From an uncultured Muribaculaceae bacterium (lineage in GTDB: Bacteria > Bacteroidota > Bacteroidia > Bacteroidales > Muribaculaceae), in the NCBI GenBank assembly GCA_947386115.1, contig CANDNO010000005.1:1-64000 (forward strand): a stretch of DNA of 64,000 bases, read 5' to 3'. Within the stretch, counting starts at the first letter, position 1. Every line of letters starts with the position of its first letter. Below are positions 60,656 to 64,000 of the stretch, in pieces. The notes below the pieces were generated by a model. The model was given only the letters and a program-made list of their open reading frames with translations. It was not told where the DNA came from and searched no databases. A program made the translations under genes and the position numbers.

Positions 60656-62632
60656 ATGAGAAAACTGTTCCTTTCATCACTCATCTTTGTTTCTTTAGGC
60701 GCTTGGGGCGCAAAGTATCAACTCGAATCACCCGACGGACACATAAAGGCTACCGTCGATGCCGCCGACCGCCTTACATGGAGCGTCGAGCGCGACGGTG
60801 TAACGGCATTTGCACCATCCGAACTCGGTTTAAAACTGTCCGACGGTACAACCGTAGGTACCCCGGCCTCGGTAAAGAAAACCTCGCGCAAAAGTGTCAG
60901 CCGCATGATTGCATCACCCTTCTACCGCGCCGACAGCATCAAGGAAGAATACAACGAGCTCACTCTCAACCTTGGCAAAAAATGGAGCGTGGTTTTCCGC
61001 GCCTTCAATGACGGCGTCGCTTATCGTTTTGTATCGGCCGAGAAAAAACCTTATAATATAGTTTCAGAAACCGTCGAATATAACATCCCCGACGATGCTA
61101 TGGCTGCAATACCCTACGTAGTATCGGGAAAAGACGGCGATTTCAAATCTCAATTCGGTAACTCATTTGAGAACACCTATACACAGGCCCCCCTGTCACA
61201 ACTCAACAACGACCGTCTGGCATTCCTCCCCGTGGTGGTAGAGCGTCCCGAGGGTGTCAAGCTATGCATCACCGAGGCCGACCTCGTGAGCTACCCCGGC
61301 ATGTATGTCAACTCGACATCGCCCGAGAGCTCGCTCCGCGGCGTGTTCGCCCCCTACCCCAAGGAGGTTGAAGCCGGCGGATACATTCAGTGGGTAGTCA
61401 AGGAATATGAAGACTATATAGCCCGCGTCGACGGTCCGCGTTCGTTCCCCTGGCGCGTAGCCATCGTGACTGCCTCCGACAGCGACCTCGCGTCGAGCAA
61501 TCTGTCCTACCTACTTGCCGAGCCCTCACGCCTCGATGATATCTCTTGGATACGCCCCGGCAAGGTAGCATGGGACTGGTGGAATGACTGGAATATCGAC
61601 GGCGTCGACTTCCAGAGCGGAATTAACAACGACACATATAAATACTATATAGACTTCGCATCGAAAAACGGCATCGAGTATGTCATTCTCGACGATGGAT
61701 GGTCCGACAATGGCAATGCCGACCTCTTCAAAGTCAACCCCGACATCGACCTTCCCATGCTCGTTAATTATGCCCGGGAGCGTAATGTCAGCCTTATCCT
61801 GTGGGCCGGCTACCGCGCGTTTGACAAGGACATCGAGGGCGTCTGCCGCCACTATGCCGACATGGGCATCAAAGGTTTCAAGGTCGATTTCATGAACCGC
61901 GACGACCAGGAAGTGTCCGACTTCATATACCGCTCGGCCGATATCGCCGCCAAGTATAACCTCGTGCTCGACCTCCACGGCATGTACAAACCGGCAGGCA
62001 TGAACCGCACCTACCCCAACCTGTTGAACTTCGAGGGTGTGTTTGGCCTCGAAAACCTTAAATGGGTAAGCGAGGACAAGGACCAGACCAAGTACGACGT
62101 CATGATACCCTTTATCAGGCAGGTCGCCGGTCCTCTCGACTACACTCAGGGCGCCATGCTCAACGGTTCGATCGGCAACTATCGCCCCAGTAATTCCGAG
62201 CCCATGAGCCAGGGCACACGTTGCCACCAGCTCGCGCTGTACATGATATTCGACTCGCCTCTCAACATGCTCTGCGACAACCCGTCCAACTATATGCGCG
62301 AGCAGGAATGCACCGACTTTATCGCCGATGTGCCCACCGTGTGGGACGAGACCCGCGTGCTCGCAGCCTCGATGGGCGAATACATCGTGACTGCCCGCCG
62401 TAAAGGTTCCACCTGGTACGTTGGCGGCATCACCGACCGTACACCCCGCGACCTCGACATCGACCTCTCCTTCCTGTCGCCGGGCACCCATCGGGCCATC
62501 ATGTTTACCGACGGTGCCAACGCCCACCGCAAGGGCCGCGACTACCGCCGCTCGGAGCGCGACGTCAACAACACCGAGACGCTCAGCCTGCACCTTGCCC
62601 CCGGCGGTGGCTTCGCCCTGCGCATCGACTGA
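60656..62632 (+). CDS. Glycoside hydrolase family 97 (alpha-glucosidase/alpha-galactosidase)
   Basis: A 658-residue exported enzyme with a signal peptide (about 1-18). The N-terminal beta-sandwich (about 20-270) precedes a TIM barrel (about 280-560) with IRPGKVAWDWWNDWNIDGVDF, IEYVILDDGWSD, GFKVDFMNRDDQE, LDLHGMYKPAGMNRTYPN and NFEGVFGLENLKW, the signature run of GH97. Members are either inverting alpha-glucosidases (SusB type) or retaining alpha-galactosidases; I cannot assign the subtype safely. The C-terminal beta domain follows. It is not within a visible Sus-type polysaccharide-utilisation locus, and it converges with the barrel gene on the right with 13 bp between stops. Confidence 0.93.
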   Translation: MRKLFLSSLIFVSLGAWGAKYQLESPDGHIKATVDAADRLTWSVERDGVTAFAPSELGLKLSDGTTVGTPASVKKTSRKSVSRMIASPFYRADSIKEEYNELTLNLGKKWSVVFRAFNDGVAYRFVSAEKKPYNIVSETVEYNIPDDAMAAIPYVVSGKDGDFKSQFGNSFENTYTQAPLSQLNNDRLAFLPVVVERPEGVKLCITEADLVSYPGMYVNSTSPESSLRGVFAPYPKEVEAGGYIQWVVKEYEDYIARVDGPRSFPWRVAIVTASDSDLASSNLSYLLAEPSRLDDISWIRPGKVAWDWWNDWNIDGVDFQSGINNDTYKYYIDFASKNGIEYVILDDGWSDNGNADLFKVNPDIDLPMLVNYARERNVSLILWAGYRAFDKDIEGVCRHYADMGIKGFKVDFMNRDDQEVSDFIYRSADIAAKYNLVLDLHGMYKPAGMNRTYPNLLNFEGVFGLENLKWVSEDKDQTKYDVMIPFIRQVAGPLDYTQGAMLNGSIGNYRPSNSEPMSQGTRCHQLALYMIFDSPLNMLCDNPSNYMREQECTDFIADVPTVWDETRVLAASMGEYIVTARRKGSTWYVGGITDRTPRDLDIDLSFLSPGTHRAIMFTDGANAHRKGRDYRRSERDVNNTETLSLHLAPGGGFALRID

Positions 62633-62645
62633 TTCCCGGCCATGC

Positions 62646-64000
62646 TTATTTCCCGGTCCCGAAACGTGAAGTGTCAACAGTAGTGTCGGCAGGCTTGAAT
62701 CCGTTGAAACGCCACACGAACGTCACCTTCACGTTACGGGTCATGTCGCGGACCTTCATCCTGAAGTCCTGACCCGAGCGGTCAATCCGCATCGTCGGGC
62801 TCCAGGTGTTGAAGATATCGTCGGCCTTTATAGTCAGCTCGCAGCAACGCTTCCGGCCCAACTGCCATTTGAGGCCGGCGTCGACTCGCCACAAGCTGTT
62901 GAATGTGCCAGAGCCCTGGATGGCCGGCGAGATGTATGCGGCATCGACCGACAGCGTCACGGGGCACGTGCGCGTAAAACGTATCGTATTATTCAGCCCG
63001 CCATAGAAAATCCACTTGCTGTTATCGAAGCTGATGTCATGGAAACGGTCGGCCCGTTCACGCTGGTTGAACACATTGACGGTAGCTGTGGCATCCCATA
63101 CATAACCCACATTGAAAGGCGCGTGCAGGTTCAATCCCACGATGCGCTTATAGTTCATGTTGATCGTCTGGTAGACAAGCCGTAGCTCGTCGGGCGACTG
63201 ATACGGCAACTGCACGCTCGCCTTGTCGCCATATTGGAAATAGAATGTCGCCGCATACTTCTGCTTCATTATGTAAGAAAGCTGAGCCGAATAGTTCAGA
63301 TAAGGCTGCAAGGCAGGATTACCCAAAACCAGGCTGTAGTCGTTGAGATAGTTTGTACCCGAATGCAGGTCCCAGTATGACGGATACACCCGCTGAGTAG
63401 TGAAATTGAACTGGAAAATACTCCACGCCGTCTTGTAGTAGGTGGCACCGAGCGACGGTATGAAATTCCATTCGTGACTACCGTTATTATGGTAATACTC
63501 CCCCTTGGCCGACAGGTTGAACGACAGTCCGTTGCCGAAACTGTGCTGTAGCCCGGCATAGGCATTGGCGACATCCTCTCGCAGTGTACCGTCAAAACCC
63601 GGTCCCGCAGGAGTGACATACGACTGGCGGCTGCAATCATCGGCATGCTGGTACTCGACGCCATAGCTCAGCTGCCACCCCGCCAGGTCATGCATCTGAT
63701 CTGCGTAGGCATGGTAGCGGTTTATCGACTGTCGGTTGGTAGCCACGACTCGGTCAACATCCTCTCCCGCCATTCTCAGGTGCTGGGTGCGGTCCTCACT
63801 GTAGCGCGTATAATCACCGCCTACTGTAAGCCCTATCTGCGACACATACTTCAAGGCCACATTGTGAAACTCGATTGGAGCATTGTAGTTGATGTCGTTA
63901 CTGAATGAGCCCGATGTCCCGGTCGTCAACGCGCGTGCGCGTGCTCCGGATGTAAACTGGCCGTTGTAGGTCATGCCCAGTTTGCTTTTATCAGATATAC
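62646..64000 (-). CDS. TonB-receptor-like outer-membrane beta-barrel protein, partial
   Basis: The C-terminal 450 or so residues of an outer-membrane barrel protein; the frame is still open at the right edge of the window, so the N-terminus (signal peptide, probable carboxypeptidase-like and plug domains) is outside. Strands include FSNDINYNAPIEFHNVALKYV, GNGLSFNLSAKGEYYHNN and SIFQFNFTTQRVYPSYWDLHSG, the last typical of the OMP_b-brl_3 group of outer-membrane receptors. The barrel ends in VTFVWRFNGFKPAD followed by an unusual hydrophilic tail (TTVDTSRFGTGK), so the terminal aromatic residue is not at the very end. It could be a transporter or a non-TonB barrel of that group. Confidence 0.8.
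   Translation of the reverse strand, partial: ISDKSKLGMTYNGQFTSGARARALTTGTSGSFSNDINYNAPIEFHNVALKYVSQIGLTVGGDYTRYSEDRTQHLRMAGEDVDRVVATNRQSINRYHAYADQMHDLAGWQLSYGVEYQHADDCSRQSYVTPAGPGFDGTLREDVANAYAGLQHSFGNGLSFNLSAKGEYYHNNGSHEWNFIPSLGATYYKTAWSIFQFNFTTQRVYPSYWDLHSGTNYLNDYSLVLGNPALQPYLNYSAQLSYIMKQKYAATFYFQYGDKASVQLPYQSPDELRLVYQTINMNYKRIVGLNLHAPFNVGYVWDATATVNVFNQRERADRFHDISFDNSKWIFYGGLNNTIRFTRTCPVTLSVDAAYISPAIQGSGTFNSLWRVDAGLKWQLGRKRCCELTIKADDIFNTWSPTMRIDRSGQDFRMKVRDMTRNVKVTFVWRFNGFKPADTTVDTSRFGTGK

Noticed and set aside
1..64000. CRISPR arrays, insertion sequences, toxin-antitoxin pairs, restriction or other phage-defence systems
   Set aside because: I looked for regularly spaced repeats, transposase genes and known defence motifs and found none. 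The only mobile-type gene is the solitary tyrosine recombinase at 25.5 kb.

Overview
The window looks like chromosomal DNA of a Bacteroidales bacterium. Promoters follow the Bacteroidetes pattern (TTG about 20 bp upstream of TAnnTTTG) and Shine-Dalgarno sites are not evident. Many families are typical of the phylum (DUF3098, DUF4252, DUF4492-cydAB, DUF4494, DUF4835, DUF3822, PCMD). The G+C-rich codon use would suit a Muribaculaceae-like gut genome, but that is inference and no rRNA is present to settle it.

Layout. 0.2-5.2 kb: a plus-strand housekeeping run ftsX, DUF3098, uppP, truB, queA, DUF2148, YigZ-like. 5.2-6.9 kb: an AT-richer accessory patch with a large structured RNA candidate, a small beta-barrel gene, a 93-bp decayed duplicate of the YigZ 3' end, a 50-codon membrane ORF and tRNA-Arg(CCU). 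6.9-8.2 kb: a GT4 glycosyltransferase. 8.2-13.1 kb (minus): a secreted six-hairpin glycosidase, lpxB, then an ECF sigma/anti-sigma-like/DUF4252 cassette. 13.2-17.4 kb: a C69 peptidase, queF, a second Ntn-hydrolase, DUF486 and an outer-membrane barrel. 17.6-25.3 kb: dnaN, an epsilon-like exonuclease, coaBC, DUF4835, recN, rlmB, purT. 25.3-26.7 kb: a solitary tyrosine recombinase in AT-rich DNA. 26.8-32.0 kb: a TlpA-like lipoprotein (minus), an exported DUF362 protein and a TonB-dependent receptor (plus). 32.1-38.6 kb (minus): OmpA-family porin, transketolase, a FucP-like sugar transporter, YggS and DUF4494. 38.7-41.7 kb: DUF4492-cydA-cydB. 41.9-50.6 kb: Ig-like lipoprotein, DUF3822-rsmD, aminotransferase, LolC/E-like permease, rsfS, ftsH. 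50.6-54.5 kb: a cell-surface cluster of two tandem paralogous barrels, a PCMD lipoprotein and another barrel. 54.7-60.4 kb: a tripartite RND efflux operon. 60.7-62.6 kb: a GH97 glycosidase, convergent with a TonB-receptor-like barrel that runs off the right edge.

Functional themes are envelope biogenesis (uppP, lpxB, ftsX, LolC/E-like permease, many barrels), tRNA and rRNA modification (truB, queA, queF, rlmB, rsmD), DNA replication and repair (dnaN, recN), low-oxygen respiration (cydAB) and glycan use. The most unusual places are the duplication-flanked patch at 5.1-6.4 kb with its structured RNA, the mirror-image divergent promoter at 13.17-13.19 kb, and the DUF362/TonB-receptor pair under a palindromic promoter. 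I saw no CRISPR array, insertion sequence or recognisable anti-phage system.
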